From an uncultured Methanomethylovorans sp. (GTDB taxonomy: Archaea; Halobacteriota; Methanosarcinia; Methanosarcinales; Methanosarcinaceae): a stretch of DNA of 64,000 nucleotides. Each line of letters starts with the position of its first letter. The stretch's first letter is position 1. Of the stretch, positions 36,052 through 44,853 are shown piece after piece. The stretch is taken from NCBI RefSeq assembly GCF_963678545.1, contig NZ_OY782870.1, forward strand, positions 1,736,001 to 1,800,000. Direction: 5' to 3'. The translations under genes were made by a program, and so were the position numbers. A model generated the notes under the pieces. The model was not told the origin of the DNA, searched no databases, and saw only the letters and a program-made list of their open reading frames with translations.

Positions 36052-37296
36052 TTGGAAAAGGGACCATTTGTATGTACAGGTTGTGCCTTGCTGTGTGATG
36101 ATATATCGGTGGAGCTGCAGAATAACAATGTTAGTAGAGTAGATACTGCATGCAGAAAAGGTGTTTCACGCATAAAGGGATGCATTTCACCCATGCCATG
36201 CACAGTAGATGGAAAAGCAACAGATATCAACATTGCAATAAAGGGAGCTGCCAGTGTCTTGAAGGCTGCGAAGCATCCTTTAATCTTCGGGCATGGAAAT
36301 TCAACACTGGAAGCACAGATAAGGGCTATAGAACTTGCAAAAAAACTCAATGGACATATTGATGATACTTCTTCTTTCTGCCAGGGTCCTCTTGTTGAAG
36401 CTATCCTCTATGAAAAGTTACCTACATGCACTCTGGATGAAGTGCGTCACAAGGCTGATGTGATAATTTTCTGGGGTGCTGATCCATCGCATTCGCATCC
36501 AAGGCATCTCTCAATGTATTCTTATTTCCCGCGGGGAAAACAGCGTCAAAGAGGCTGGGAAGAAGACAGGACCGCTGTAGTTGTTGATGTTAGAAAATCT
36601 GACACAGCTACTGTCTGCGGAGATATGTTTTATGAAATACCCATTAGAGCTGATTCAGAATTCATGGAATCCCTTGTTAGCGCTTTGTCAAATAAAGTGC
36701 CAAAGACATCGTTTAACATGGATCCCAAAAGGATACTGGAACTGGCTAATATCCTGAAGAAGGCAGAGTTTGGAGTGGTGTTTGCTGGCCTTGGCATGAC
36801 ATATTCCCTTGATTCGCTGGAACCTTTGTTCAGACTGATGAGCAAACTCAATGAAACTTCTAAATTTCACCTGATACCCATGGTGGGACAATACAATATG
36901 CGCGGCTTTGACCATAATCTTTTCAAGGAAACCGGGTATATCAACCGTGTTCATTTTTCAGGAGAAAGTATTGATCATGGGCCTAATCATTCTATTGTGG
37001 AGTTAGTAAACAACAATATTGTGGATGCTGTCTTGATTATCGGTTCAGATCCTCTTGCAAGTCTTCCAGGACAAGTTGCAAAGAAACTAAGCAAAATATC
37101 ACTTATTACTATTGATCCCTGCGAGAATCTTACATCCAGAAAATCCAAAGTGACAATTCCATCTGCTCTGAGTGGTGTGGAATGTGGGGGTACTGCGGTG
37201 CGCATGGATGGCGTTGAAGTCACACTTAAACAGATTATAGATAGCAACAGGCTTACAGATGAGCAGATCATTGCACGTATCATGGAGGAGATTTGA
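36052..37296 (+). CDS. fwdB: Formylmethanofuran dehydrogenase subunit B (Fwd/Fmd), without adjacent A and C subunits
   Basis: FwdB/FmdB holds the tungsten or molybdenum bis-pterin site that interconverts CO2 and formate for formylmethanofuran synthesis. The 414-residue protein has the [4Fe-4S] cysteines in VCTGCALLCDD and ACRKG and the probable metal ligand Cys110 in DTSSFCQGPLVEA. It is a cysteine, not selenocysteine, form. The TTG at 36052 is the start because AGGAGTGA stands just before it. FwdD overlaps its end, but fwdA, fwdC, fwdF and fwdG are not nearby. It may be a spare catalytic unit that works with subunits coded elsewhere, or a formate dehydrogenase-like module with its own electron carriers. 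Confidence 0.9.
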   Translation: MEKGPFVCTGCALLCDDISVELQNNNVSRVDTACRKGVSRIKGCISPMPCTVDGKATDINIAIKGAASVLKAAKHPLIFGHGNSTLEAQIRAIELAKKLNGHIDDTSSFCQGPLVEAILYEKLPTCTLDEVRHKADVIIFWGADPSHSHPRHLSMYSYFPRGKQRQRGWEEDRTAVVVDVRKSDTATVCGDMFYEIPIRADSEFMESLVSALSNKVPKTSFNMDPKRILELANILKKAEFGVVFAGLGMTYSLDSLEPLFRLMSKLNETSKFHLIPMVGQYNMRGFDHNLFKETGYINRVHFSGESIDHGPNHSIVELVNNNIVDAVLIIGSDPLASLPGQVAKKLSKISLITIDPCENLTSRKSKVTIPSALSGVECGGTAVRMDGVEVTLKQIIDSNRLTDEQIIARIMEEI

Positions 37297-37700
37297 TGGG
37301 ATTTGGACAATTTCTTACAGAACCTGAATTCAAGTTCATGATTGTTACTCACAGGGATATATTCCAGAATACTGCCCAGGAAAACTCCAGGTTCAGTGAT
37401 CAATATGCAGAGCTTTCTTCTGTTATCAGGCTGGATAAAGAAGACATGAATAAAATGGGGTTGAAAGCAGGAGATCTGGTTGTTGCAAAAAACGCTGCTG
37501 GTAGAATTGTATTGAAAGTGGAACTTACCTCTATTAAAGAGACTCATCCGGGAACTGCATTCATGATCAATGGACCTTGGGCTAATGCACTTGTGACTGC
37601 TGATACAGGAGGCACTGGAGTGCCAGCTTTTAAAAAGATTGAGGCGATGCTTTCAAGGTCAAAGGGGGAAAAGGTTACATCACTTGCTGAGTTAATCTAA
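37296..37700 (+). CDS. fwdD: Formylmethanofuran dehydrogenase subunit D (molybdopterin dinucleotide-binding)
   Basis: The 134-residue protein is the small pterin-binding domain that completes FwdB. It shows MIVTHRDIFQNTAQE, DMNKMGLKAGDLVVAKNAAGRIVL and GTAFMINGPWANALV, all typical. The ATG shares bases with the fwdB stop (TGATG) and is preceded by GGAGGAGATT, so the two are translated together. Confidence 0.9.
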   Translation: MGFGQFLTEPEFKFMIVTHRDIFQNTAQENSRFSDQYAELSSVIRLDKEDMNKMGLKAGDLVVAKNAAGRIVLKVELTSIKETHPGTAFMINGPWANALVTADTGGTGVPAFKKIEAMLSRSKGEKVTSLAELI

Positions 37701-37726
37701 TATTGCACATATGCAGGGGAACAAGC

Positions 37727-38155
37727 ATGACTTCTGGTACAGAAAGCTTTTGGGAAGGGAAAAATTATCTGGTAGTGACAGATCGATCAAAACCGGCTAT
37801 TAAATTAACCATCGATGAACTTAAAAAAAGGGGTATGTCTGTGAAGGTCATGGACATCAAAGGGATGGACACAGATAAGATCAATGCTAACCCTGAAGCA
37901 CTGTCTTTTCCAGTGGAAAAAGTTGTGATAGGGATTACAGCAGTAGAGCCTGCTGATATCATTAGATACCTTATGGATAAAGGTTGTAAGGATATGTGGG
38001 TTCACTGGAGAACTGACACTGAACAAGTACGTGCACTAGTTTCTGATGCAAGAGGCAATATTATGATCGGCAGATGTCCTATGCTATACCTTGGCAGCGG
38101 ACTGAGCATTCATGGAATGCATAGGATGATTGCACGTTCCTTAGGTAAGTATTGA
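37727..38155 (+). CDS. CoA-binding-domain-like protein
   Basis: The 142-residue protein looks like a Rossmann-type CoA-binding domain (YccU-like): SFWEGKNYLVVTDRSKPAIK, then LKKRGMSVKVMDIKG, and FPVEKVVIGITAVEPADIIRYLMDKGCKDMWVH. In acyl-CoA synthetases this domain binds CoA or an adenylate; alone its role is unknown. The ATG at 37727 follows GGGGAAC. It closes the operon begun by the thioredoxin reductase gene. Assignment is by pattern and moderate. Confidence 0.65.
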   Translation: MTSGTESFWEGKNYLVVTDRSKPAIKLTIDELKKRGMSVKVMDIKGMDTDKINANPEALSFPVEKVVIGITAVEPADIIRYLMDKGCKDMWVHWRTDTEQVRALVSDARGNIMIGRCPMLYLGSGLSIHGMHRMIARSLGKY

Positions 38156-38353
38156 TTTTTTTGCATTTGGATTTATCGGGAATATGGAAAAGCTAAAAGT
38201 ATTGTCTTATCAATCTTACTTTCCACTTGATCAATTGTCTTGAAGGGTGCTTATTTTATTCAAGACAAAGTATTATTTTCATATACGGCCTCGTCAGAAC
38301 AAAAGTGAAATCCTTATATCCTCAGAAACCTTTTCGCGGTTTGAGGATTCATC

Positions 38354-38533
38354 ATGAATATAGTCGTAACCTGCTACAACTGCCGAAAAGAGTTTTTTGC
38401 AGCCATTTCGAACAATCAATTTGTCCGAAGATGCGCCAACTGCTTCAAGCCAAACCGAATACGAACAATTATTGATGGAAAAGCCCATGGAGAAGATGAT
38501 TTGGCTGTAAAGCTTGGGATGGAGCCATATTAA
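38354..38533 (+). CDS. Zinc-ribbon miniprotein (59 residues)
   Basis: An ATG at 38354 follows TGAGGATTCATC. The product starts MNIVVTCYNCRKEFFAAIS and contains RRCANCFKPNRIRT, so two CxxC pairs 17 residues apart can form one zinc ribbon. A charged C-terminal tail ends KLGMEPY. Small zinc ribbons of this kind often act in transcription or translation; no specific role can be given. A TTATAT-like box lies about 40 bases upstream. Confidence 0.65.
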   Translation: MNIVVTCYNCRKEFFAAISNNQFVRRCANCFKPNRIRTIIDGKAHGEDDLAVKLGMEPY

Positions 38534-39045
38534 CTCTTACTTGCCTCTTTTTATGGTGTCAGTGATGAATCAGATCTATTAATTGTGAATATTCTTGAAT
38601 TATAAGTTATTAGAGTTAGGTACACCTCCTACGTTTATCCTATGGGATAGTTTGGATTACTTATTTTTCCAATCAAGAATTATTGAACTCATTTATATGA
38701 TATTGAATTAAATATGCAGACAAACGTTGTAAAAATAGTACCTTGGTTCATTCTTTTTAAACAGAGAAAATTTACATAGTTCCGATTGCTTCAATTAATG
38801 CTATTTGTGCCTATATAAATAGCAGAATCTATTCTTATCTATTCCTTTTCTTAAATTTCTCTTTCTGGAGTGTTTTCGTTGTCACTTTATTTTGTATTCC
38901 GAATTATTCGTACTATTGTTCGGATTCAATTAGGGTATTTTTTACAATAATTCATATCCTTTTAACTTATCTTTTATTACATCTATTATTTATGCCACGA
39001 TAACGTTTCTAAAAGCTATAAGTTAATATAGATCGGTTATCTCTT
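38534..39045. other. Gene-poor gap
   Basis: About 510 AT-rich bases without a supported gene, next to the IS630 remnant. Confidence 0.3.
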
Positions 39046-39504
39046 CTAGTTAGATGTCAGTCCAATATCATGTACTTGGGATTTAGTACTGTCAACAGTA
39101 TATTTTTTTCGAATTACTAATACTTGTTTATGAGTATATTGGACTGTAAATTCTCTTAAAATGAGATCTTTGATCTCTTTTGTTGACCAATTTTCCCTTT
39201 CATTTAATAATATCTTAAGTTTTTCTTTTTGTTCATTGGATAGTTTGGAAGGAGAGCCACCTGCAAATCTTGGTCTCAGGCCGTTCTGACCTTCCATGTT
39301 CCATCTCTCTTGCCACTGATATGCAACAGGTTTTGAAATTCCGACAAGTTTAGCAGCTTCTTCTACTGAAATCCCTTCATAACGGTGTCTAATGAAATAT
39401 AAACGTTTTAAGATTCTTGTGCTTTTTTCTAATTCTTTGATCCTTTTATTTAACTCATTTATTGAGAGATGATGTTGTATTGGGATTTGTTCTGTTTTAG
39501 TCAT
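39046..39504 (-). pseudogene. IS630-type transposase, N-terminal half only
   Basis: The product (152 residues from ATG 39504) contains a helix-turn-helix of the IS630 type: FIRHRYEGISVEEAAKLVGISKPVAYQWQERW, then GLRPRFAGGSPSKLSNEQKEKL and WSTKEIKDLILREFTVQYTHKQV. In full IS630 enzymes a DDE domain follows; here the frame ends after 25 unrelated residues. It is a truncated IS or the separate first frame of one, with the second part deleted. A domesticated DNA-binding protein is a less likely reading. Confidence 0.65.
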
Positions 39505-39668
39505 AATAGGTGGTTCACAATTATATGTTATAAATATTTGGTTCAATCATGGTTATATAAACGAGTAAACAAGTGGCTGCAAGAATATTTATTTATACAT
39601 GGATTACATGTCTTTAATAGATGATTTTATTGAAAAATGGATTTTTGCATGCTTAAGGAATGACATAA

Positions 39669-41579
39669 ATGGATTTTGTATATAGAAAGGTTGTTGTTGA
39701 AAACATTGGGGGATTGCATCATATCGAAACTGAGATCTTGCCAGGTCTAAATGTAATAGAGCAACCAAATGCATCTGGTAAAACATCTTTTTTGAGAGCT
39801 TTTTCTCTTCTGGCAACACCTTCTGGAATTAACAATGATTTGGGTTATATTCTTAGGTCAATGTCTTTAGAAGGGTTTGTATCAGTTGTCGATAAAGATG
39901 GAAGTGAGACCAGAAAAACAATAAGTAGAAATCAAAATACTATTACAGTTTCTGGCCAGGACTTGTTCACTCCTGAAATTTCCGAGCTGGTAAAAAGATT
40001 TGCTATAGGAGGAAACGATAACGACATCCTTTCAGCTATTCGTTCTGGAAAAAATCTAAAAAGTTTAATTTCAGTTGATACCAATCTAATCGAGAAACTG
40101 AAATATGAAATCCGAGTTAAAGAAAGTGAACTTGTAAAACTTTCAGATGAGTTGAATATCTCTCAGAACGCCCCGCATGAAAAACTATCGGCAGAAAAGA
40201 AAAAACGTATACTAATGGAAGAGATCAAAGAACTTGAACAAAAACATGCGATCTTCCAAAAACAACATGATACTATAGCTCTTTCTAATGTTGAAAATAG
40301 CGATATAAGCAATGAAAAACTTAAAGTGAAATCAACGGAGCTACAACAAATAGAGTCAAAGATCAATGATAGCAATAGAAATATCGAAGCTAAGAAAGAA
40401 AAAATAGACAAACTTTCCCGTGAAATCCACTCAATCCGTAGAAATCTAGATCGTCTTGGAAATATTGATTCTCACGAAATTGACAGAATTGATAAAGATG
40501 TAGAAAACATTGAATATCAAATACAAAAATTTGTATCGGAGATATCTTCCCTGGATATGACGGTCCAGGCTGCCCGAAACCTTGTAAAACACTTAGAGGA
40601 AAATCCTCCAATCGATAAACTACTTGATGCTTTATCAGACGATTTTCATGTATCTTGTCCACTTTGCGGACATGAATCCGCGCTTAAAACTATTAAGAAG
40701 CACATTGAGGCAATCGCAGCAAAAAGGGCTAAGATCCAGTCAGATATCAAAAAGCTAGAAAAGGACAAATATGGTCTAATAAAAGAAAGGAATTTCCTGA
40801 TCCAGAAAAAATCAGAAATTTCTGAAGCTATTTCTCTACTTAAGTCTAAGGAAATGGCTATCAGTCAGGAAAGCCACAACATTAATACAATAGATCAGAC
40901 AATTAATGAACTTAAACTTAAAAAAGAAAGTCTTGATCTTGAGATCATGGAGCTGTCTATAAGTATTAATGATCAGTTCGTTAGCGTTACTATGGATCTC
41001 GCCAAAACCAACGAGACCATTGGAAATAAAAAAAGCACACTTGAGCAACTCAATAAGGATATTTTAGATTACGATCGAATCATTCAAGAGCTCGACAGTA
41101 AAAAACAGCTCATTACTGATCTAAAAAAGGAAGTGGATGGTACAAAATCTCAACTTCATAAAATTGAACTTCGCATTCAGGAGCAATTCAATAAAGCAAT
41201 CCAAGAAATCTACCTTATATTGGGATTCGATAGCAATGTAAGTAGAATATTTCTGGATCAAAATTATGATCTTTTGGTTTCAAGAAAAACTGACAAAGAC
41301 AGTGTATACCGGGACATGGATTCCATTAAAACTTTAAGTAAATCAGAACTTGAAGTAATTGGATTAACCATAATGATCAGCGGATATATAGTCAATAATC
41401 TAAGAGAATATTTCCCATGCATTTTATTTGATGAGCTTACATTCTTGGATCCTAATCGACTAAAAAGCCTTATGGATTACATGGGAAAAATCACGGATTC
41501 AGTCATACTAACAAAGCTTCCGCCGGAAACCGATACTATGCAAAAGGGTCAAGGTATATCTTCCAAATCAATTACCTGA
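39669..41579 (+). CDS. SMC/Rad50-like ATPase (archaea-specific SMC-related type)
   Basis: The 636-residue protein has an N-terminal ATPase half (IEQPNASGKTSFLRAFSLLA, Walker A with an unusual PNASGKT), long coiled coils (about 130-310 and 345-490), a central zinc-hook-like CPLCGH at about residue 330, and a C-terminal half with LSKSELEVIGLTIMISGY (signature) and CILFDELTFLDPNRL (Walker B). This is the plan of Rad50-type proteins but shorter, as in the SMC-related proteins of haloarchaea. A box A (ATTTATTTATAC) lies about 80 bases upstream. It is the first of three genes in an operon with an RdfA-like and a winged-helix protein. Confidence 0.85.
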   Translation: MDFVYRKVVVENIGGLHHIETEILPGLNVIEQPNASGKTSFLRAFSLLATPSGINNDLGYILRSMSLEGFVSVVDKDGSETRKTISRNQNTITVSGQDLFTPEISELVKRFAIGGNDNDILSAIRSGKNLKSLISVDTNLIEKLKYEIRVKESELVKLSDELNISQNAPHEKLSAEKKKRILMEEIKELEQKHAIFQKQHDTIALSNVENSDISNEKLKVKSTELQQIESKINDSNRNIEAKKEKIDKLSREIHSIRRNLDRLGNIDSHEIDRIDKDVENIEYQIQKFVSEISSLDMTVQAARNLVKHLEENPPIDKLLDALSDDFHVSCPLCGHESALKTIKKHIEAIAAKRAKIQSDIKKLEKDKYGLIKERNFLIQKKSEISEAISLLKSKEMAISQESHNINTIDQTINELKLKKESLDLEIMELSISINDQFVSVTMDLAKTNETIGNKKSTLEQLNKDILDYDRIIQELDSKKQLITDLKKEVDGTKSQLHKIELRIQEQFNKAIQEIYLILGFDSNVSRIFLDQNYDLLVSRKTDKDSVYRDMDSIKTLSKSELEVIGLTIMISGYIVNNLREYFPCILFDELTFLDPNRLKSLMDYMGKITDSVILTKLPPETDTMQKGQGISSKSIT

Positions 41580-41603
41580 GCAATTCAAGGCTGTGGTCAT
41601 ATA

Positions 41604-42227
41604 ATGGAAAAGAAGTCAGTATCTACTGTAACGAATTGCCATATATGCAATATCCTGAATAACGGGATCCTCGACAAAAGTATTAATGGGTGGCTGATCG
41701 ATCATTATTCTGGTGAACACATCGAACCATTAAGCATTGCTGCTTTAACAAACAGGTTCAATGAGCAACTTCTTCAATACTATTTTTTGAAAAAACATCC
41801 AAATATTGACTCAACATTCGATTTTGAAGTATTGAGGGAATACTTGCAGGAAGTGTATCTTGACAATGATGATCATGTTGATAGCAAGCTATTTTTCATG
41901 GGGAATTCTATCATAAAGCATTTTGAACTAGATCCTATATATCTTGCAACACGACTGGTAGCTCCGCACAGTATGCAACACCATCTTCAGAATTGTCTGG
42001 AAATTAGACAGGATAAATTAAGTTCTGAAGAAAGCATACCAGTTAAATTTTTGCAAGCTACGGAATTTGCTCACAAAATATTGCAAAGTCCACTCGATGT
42101 TGCAATAAATAATGGTCTTGCATCTGTAGATACACAAATAGTAATCTATGTAAAAGACATGGAAACTGGAGAGATGCTTCCTATTAAAGAATGGGTTATG
42201 AAAATCTCTAAAAAGGGGGGAATTTAA
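41604..42227 (+). CDS. RdfA-like protein (partner of the SMC-like ATPase)
   Basis: The 207-residue protein has TNCHICNILNNGILDKSING, WLIDHYSGEHIEPLSIAALTNRFNEQLLQ, an EYLQEVYLDNDDHVDSKLFF segment and HFELDPIYLATRLVAPHSMQ. The order (Cys-containing start, L-x-x-x-W block, S-x-x-x-L-x-x-x-FN block, then a D-x-x-x-L ... V-x-H block) recalls the rod-determining factor RdfA of haloarchaea, whose gene adjoins an SMC-like gene. This is pattern memory, not an alignment. It follows the ATPase gene by 24 bases. Confidence 0.5.
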   Translation: MEKKSVSTVTNCHICNILNNGILDKSINGWLIDHYSGEHIEPLSIAALTNRFNEQLLQYYFLKKHPNIDSTFDFEVLREYLQEVYLDNDDHVDSKLFFMGNSIIKHFELDPIYLATRLVAPHSMQHHLQNCLEIRQDKLSSEESIPVKFLQATEFAHKILQSPLDVAINNGLASVDTQIVIYVKDMETGEMLPIKEWVMKISKKGGI

Positions 42228-42229
42228 TC

Positions 42230-42694
42230 ATGTTAGCACATTTGCGTATCATGTCGGTCATTAACATATTTACTAGCATGAACACAACACGTATTGCCGA
42301 GTTTGCAAATTTACCTCGCACAACAAACAATGCGGAAATACTTGAATTATCTCAAGTTGGACTTATCAAGGAATCTGAAAGGTCAACTCCGCACATGACA
42401 TATTGGGAACTGACTCCTATTGGTATAGAATTGCTTGATACTTACCGCAGACTTCTTCCAACAGAATCTCTAATCAGGATTGACACACTTAAAGAAAGCA
42501 ATAGGGAAAATTGTTTCAAAATAATTAATGCATTAAAGGAATCTGAAAAAACAAAAAAAGCACTTTCTGAGCAGCTTGGCATTGCAAATAAAGAGCTAGA
42601 ACTATGTTTAACATTTCTTTTAAGAACAGGTTATCTTCAGCTTGATGAATCAAACGATACGCTGTACTATAAACTGAATCCAAATATGGCATAA
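42230..42694 (+). CDS. Winged-helix protein of the SMC-like operon
   Basis: The 154-residue protein appears to hold two winged-helix units: residues about 5-75 (RIAEFANLPRTTNNAEILELSQVGLI ... YWELTPIGIELLDTYRRLL) and about 95-150 (KKALSEQLGIANKELELCLTFLLRTGYLQLD). It starts two bases after the preceding stop, with AGGGGGGAAT as ribosome site, so it is certainly cotranscribed. By analogy with kleisin-associated winged-helix proteins it may regulate or load the SMC-like ATPase; it could also be the operon's repressor. Confidence 0.7.
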   Translation: MLAHLRIMSVINIFTSMNTTRIAEFANLPRTTNNAEILELSQVGLIKESERSTPHMTYWELTPIGIELLDTYRRLLPTESLIRIDTLKESNRENCFKIINALKESEKTKKALSEQLGIANKELELCLTFLLRTGYLQLDESNDTLYYKLNPNMA

Positions 42695-42849
42695 TAATTC
42701 AGATGAGTGGTTCCTGTTCTCTTATCGAATTAATCCACTGTACTATTATCATCCATGTGAATACATTATTTGCTGTCTTTTAAAATAGTAGTAATTGAAT
42801 TATCAGCAAAATTGCGACATCATCAGTTCACTCAATGGCCATAATTTAT

Positions 42850-42995
42850 TTATATTGTGCATGCCCTGATATTAATAGCAAAAACGAACCTTAGAACAAG
42901 AAACATCAACTATGGGATAAAGGATGAGTAAAAACCCTCGATTATAGAGGGTGAATCCATAAAAATGGGTGATCAGCGCATCACTCATTTTATCA
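42850..42995 (+). ncRNA. Candidate small RNA or leader with two hairpins
   Basis: A box-A-like ATTTATTTATATTG lies at about 42845. Downstream are CCCTC/GAGGG (42935-42951) and a strong stem AAAATGGGTGAT / ATCACTCATTTT (42962-42991, one G-U pair) followed by TATC. No protein gene fits the stretch apart from a seven-codon frame before the first hairpin. It is either a small RNA or the attenuator-like leader of the 43133 gene. Confidence 0.35.
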
Positions 42996-43132
42996 TTCGA
43001 AATCTACTTTAGTAGATAAATATCCAAATTTATTCATTTTTCTCTTCATTAGATCAATGGCTATAATTATTATATACTTTGTTTGTGTTCAATAGTTATT
43101 GTAAATGACAGGTAAAAGTAAGGAGAAAAAAA

Positions 43133-43588
43133 TTGAAACGGATATTAATAGGATTAATGATATTTTTGCTATGCATTTCAGTTGCAGGAGCAAGTACATC
43201 TGATAGTGAAGATGACGGATCTTTGATTTCTGCTGCAGATCTGGGATACAAAATTCTTCCTGCAGAATCAACCAATAATGATATCGGTATGAAATCAATA
43301 TATGATACTATAACCCAAGGAGAAACAAACTGGCATGGAAAAATCATCAGTACATATACCCAGACTTTAATTATTAACCTAAACTGGGGAGATACAAGCG
43401 ACTCCTTAAGGCTTAGTGTATATAATCCAAGCGGGAGTCGTATTGGAACATATTATGATTCAGCTGATGGAACAAAGAATGGTCGAATTAAACTAAATAT
43501 TATTAATAGTAATGGAATTGAAAAAGGGACTTGGCGATATAGGGTATATGGATATTCTGTCAGTGGTACTGAAGATTATTCAATATAA
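43133..43588 (+). CDS. Secreted beta-sandwich protein (PPC-like domain)
   Basis: A TTG start after AAGGAG gives 151 residues with a signal peptide (MKRILIGLMIFLLCISVAGA). The mature part has ITQGETNWHGKIISTYTQTL, INLNWGDTSDSLRLSVYNPS, GTYYDSADGTKNGRIKL and GTWRYRVYGYSVSG, the pattern of pre-peptidase C-terminal (PPC) domains found in many methanogen surface proteins. It probably sits in the envelope. It leads a run of small membrane proteins that includes a membrane-bound regulator four bases on. Confidence 0.75.
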   Translation: MKRILIGLMIFLLCISVAGASTSDSEDDGSLISAADLGYKILPAESTNNDIGMKSIYDTITQGETNWHGKIISTYTQTLIINLNWGDTSDSLRLSVYNPSGSRIGTYYDSADGTKNGRIKLNIINSNGIEKGTWRYRVYGYSVSGTEDYSI

Positions 43589-43603
43589 AGGTTGAATGAA
43601 TAT

Positions 43604-44308
43604 ATGAATAAATTCTTCATATTTTCTATCTTCATATTTTCTATGTTCGCTATACATTGTCATGGTGAATATATAGTTAGTCCTTACTCTGATCCAAATT
43701 TGATCACAGATGACAGTGGTGTAGATTTCACGATTTCTTTTTGGGATCTACCACTCTATTTCAAATTGATAACCATTAGCTCAGTGTTCTTAGCACTTGG
43801 TTGGAAGATTGCTGCTATATTAATTGCAAGGATAAGGGATGAAGATAATGAAAATCGCCTGAAGATTCTGCAATTCATTGAAAGCAATCCTGGCATTACT
43901 GTCAATAACGTCAAAACCGATCTAAGCCTTAAACGAGGAACTTTCCGATACCATATCAATGTTCTGAAGGAAACCGGAAAAATACTACTATTAAAAAACG
44001 GCAACTATGTCAGCTTATTTAAGAAAGATCAAGACGTATTAAACAATTTATATTCCAGAAACATCGAGCCTTATTTGCAAGGTCTTACCTGTAAAAAGAT
44101 ATGCTGGTTAATATACGAAAATCCTGGTATCACAAATAAAGAGATATCTGAAGAACTTTGTCTAACAAAAAGTGCTATTACCTCTCATATTCAAAAACTG
44201 GATGAAAATGGATATTTGATAATAGAACCGAATGGGAAGTATAAGAATTACTATTTAAAAGAGAATTATCATCCTGATATGATTCCATTCTTTGAAAAAA
44301 TTGATTAA
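43604..44308 (+). CDS. Membrane-anchored regulator with two winged-helix domains
   Basis: The protein (234 residues from ATG 43604; a TTG four codons upstream is possible) has a signal-like first hydrophobic segment, a short outside loop and a membrane span at about residues 45-70. The cytoplasmic part holds two winged helices: NRLKILQFIESNPGITVNNVKTDLSLKRGTFRYHINVL and KKICWLIYENPGITNKEISEELCLTKSAITSHIQKL. This is a known plan in Methanosarcina, where such proteins are thought to link an outside signal to transcription. It is translated right after the secreted PPC-like protein, a likely extracytoplasmic partner. Confidence 0.8.
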   Translation: MNKFFIFSIFIFSMFAIHCHGEYIVSPYSDPNLITDDSGVDFTISFWDLPLYFKLITISSVFLALGWKIAAILIARIRDEDNENRLKILQFIESNPGITVNNVKTDLSLKRGTFRYHINVLKETGKILLLKNGNYVSLFKKDQDVLNNLYSRNIEPYLQGLTCKKICWLIYENPGITNKEISEELCLTKSAITSHIQKLDENGYLIIEPNGKYKNYYLKENYHPDMIPFFEKID

Positions 44309-44344
44309 ACTCCTTATTTCCTTTAAATTAAGAAAGGTGATGAT

Positions 44345-44542
44345 ATGCAAGAAGATAGAATCAAAAAAATGCAAGGAATTGGCTTGTTTTTAGCAGGACT
44401 TGGAAGTCTTATAACTACATTAACATATGCCTATAACTTATTCGAATATTTCACTATTGTAGGAATCATCGCTTTCATAATTGGGATATTTTACTTCTGG
44501 CAGTCTGAAATAATGAGACGGCAAAATCAAAAAAATAATTAA
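44345..44542 (+). CDS. Small membrane protein (65 residues)
   Basis: The ATG follows AAAGGTGATGAT. The protein has two hydrophobic segments (GIGLFLAGLGSLITTLTYAY and FTIVGIIAFIIGIFYFW) between basic ends (MQEDRIKKMQ and RRQNQKNN), so both termini are probably cytoplasmic. It belongs to the same run as the membrane-bound regulator. No family recognised. Confidence 0.65.
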   Translation: MQEDRIKKMQGIGLFLAGLGSLITTLTYAYNLFEYFTIVGIIAFIIGIFYFWQSEIMRRQNQKNN

Positions 44543-44634
44543 ACTTATGGCTGAATGCTTGTGAGCAAAAAGATAGTTACTGATGAAACGTAAGCTGGAT
44601 ATAAATATAATAGACAAAATTAGGAAAAGGTAAC

Positions 44635-44810
44635 ATGGATAGATCCCCAATGAAAACCGACTCTTGTATTTCATCATACCTCTTATTGTATGCATGTTTT
44701 TAGGATATTTGTCTCACGATTTAATTAGTGGAATTCGTTCCGGGATTGGTATTGGAATAGGATTCGTTATAGGGAGAGAGCTAATAGTAAATATTTCTGG
44801 AAAACATTAG
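44635..44810 (+). pseudogene. Small membrane protein gene, apparently frameshifted
   Basis: ATG 44635 with AAAAGGTAAC before it opens MDRSPMKTD and stops at TAG 44701. A neighbouring frame from about 44660 gives LLYFIIPLIVCMFLGYLS followed by ISGIRSGIGIGIGFVIGREL and stops at 44810, a clear membrane protein without its own good start. One indel near 44660 would join them into about 57 residues. A TTG start within the second frame is the alternative. Confidence 0.4.
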
Positions 44811-44853
44811 CTATAATTCAACTGCTACTGATACGTTCATCTGAGGTGATAAA

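Noticed and set aside
44635..44703. A 22-residue peptide ending in TAG as a pyrrolysine candidate
   Set aside because: Reading through the TAG meets a TAA six codons later; a frameshift to the adjacent membrane-protein frame explains the data better.
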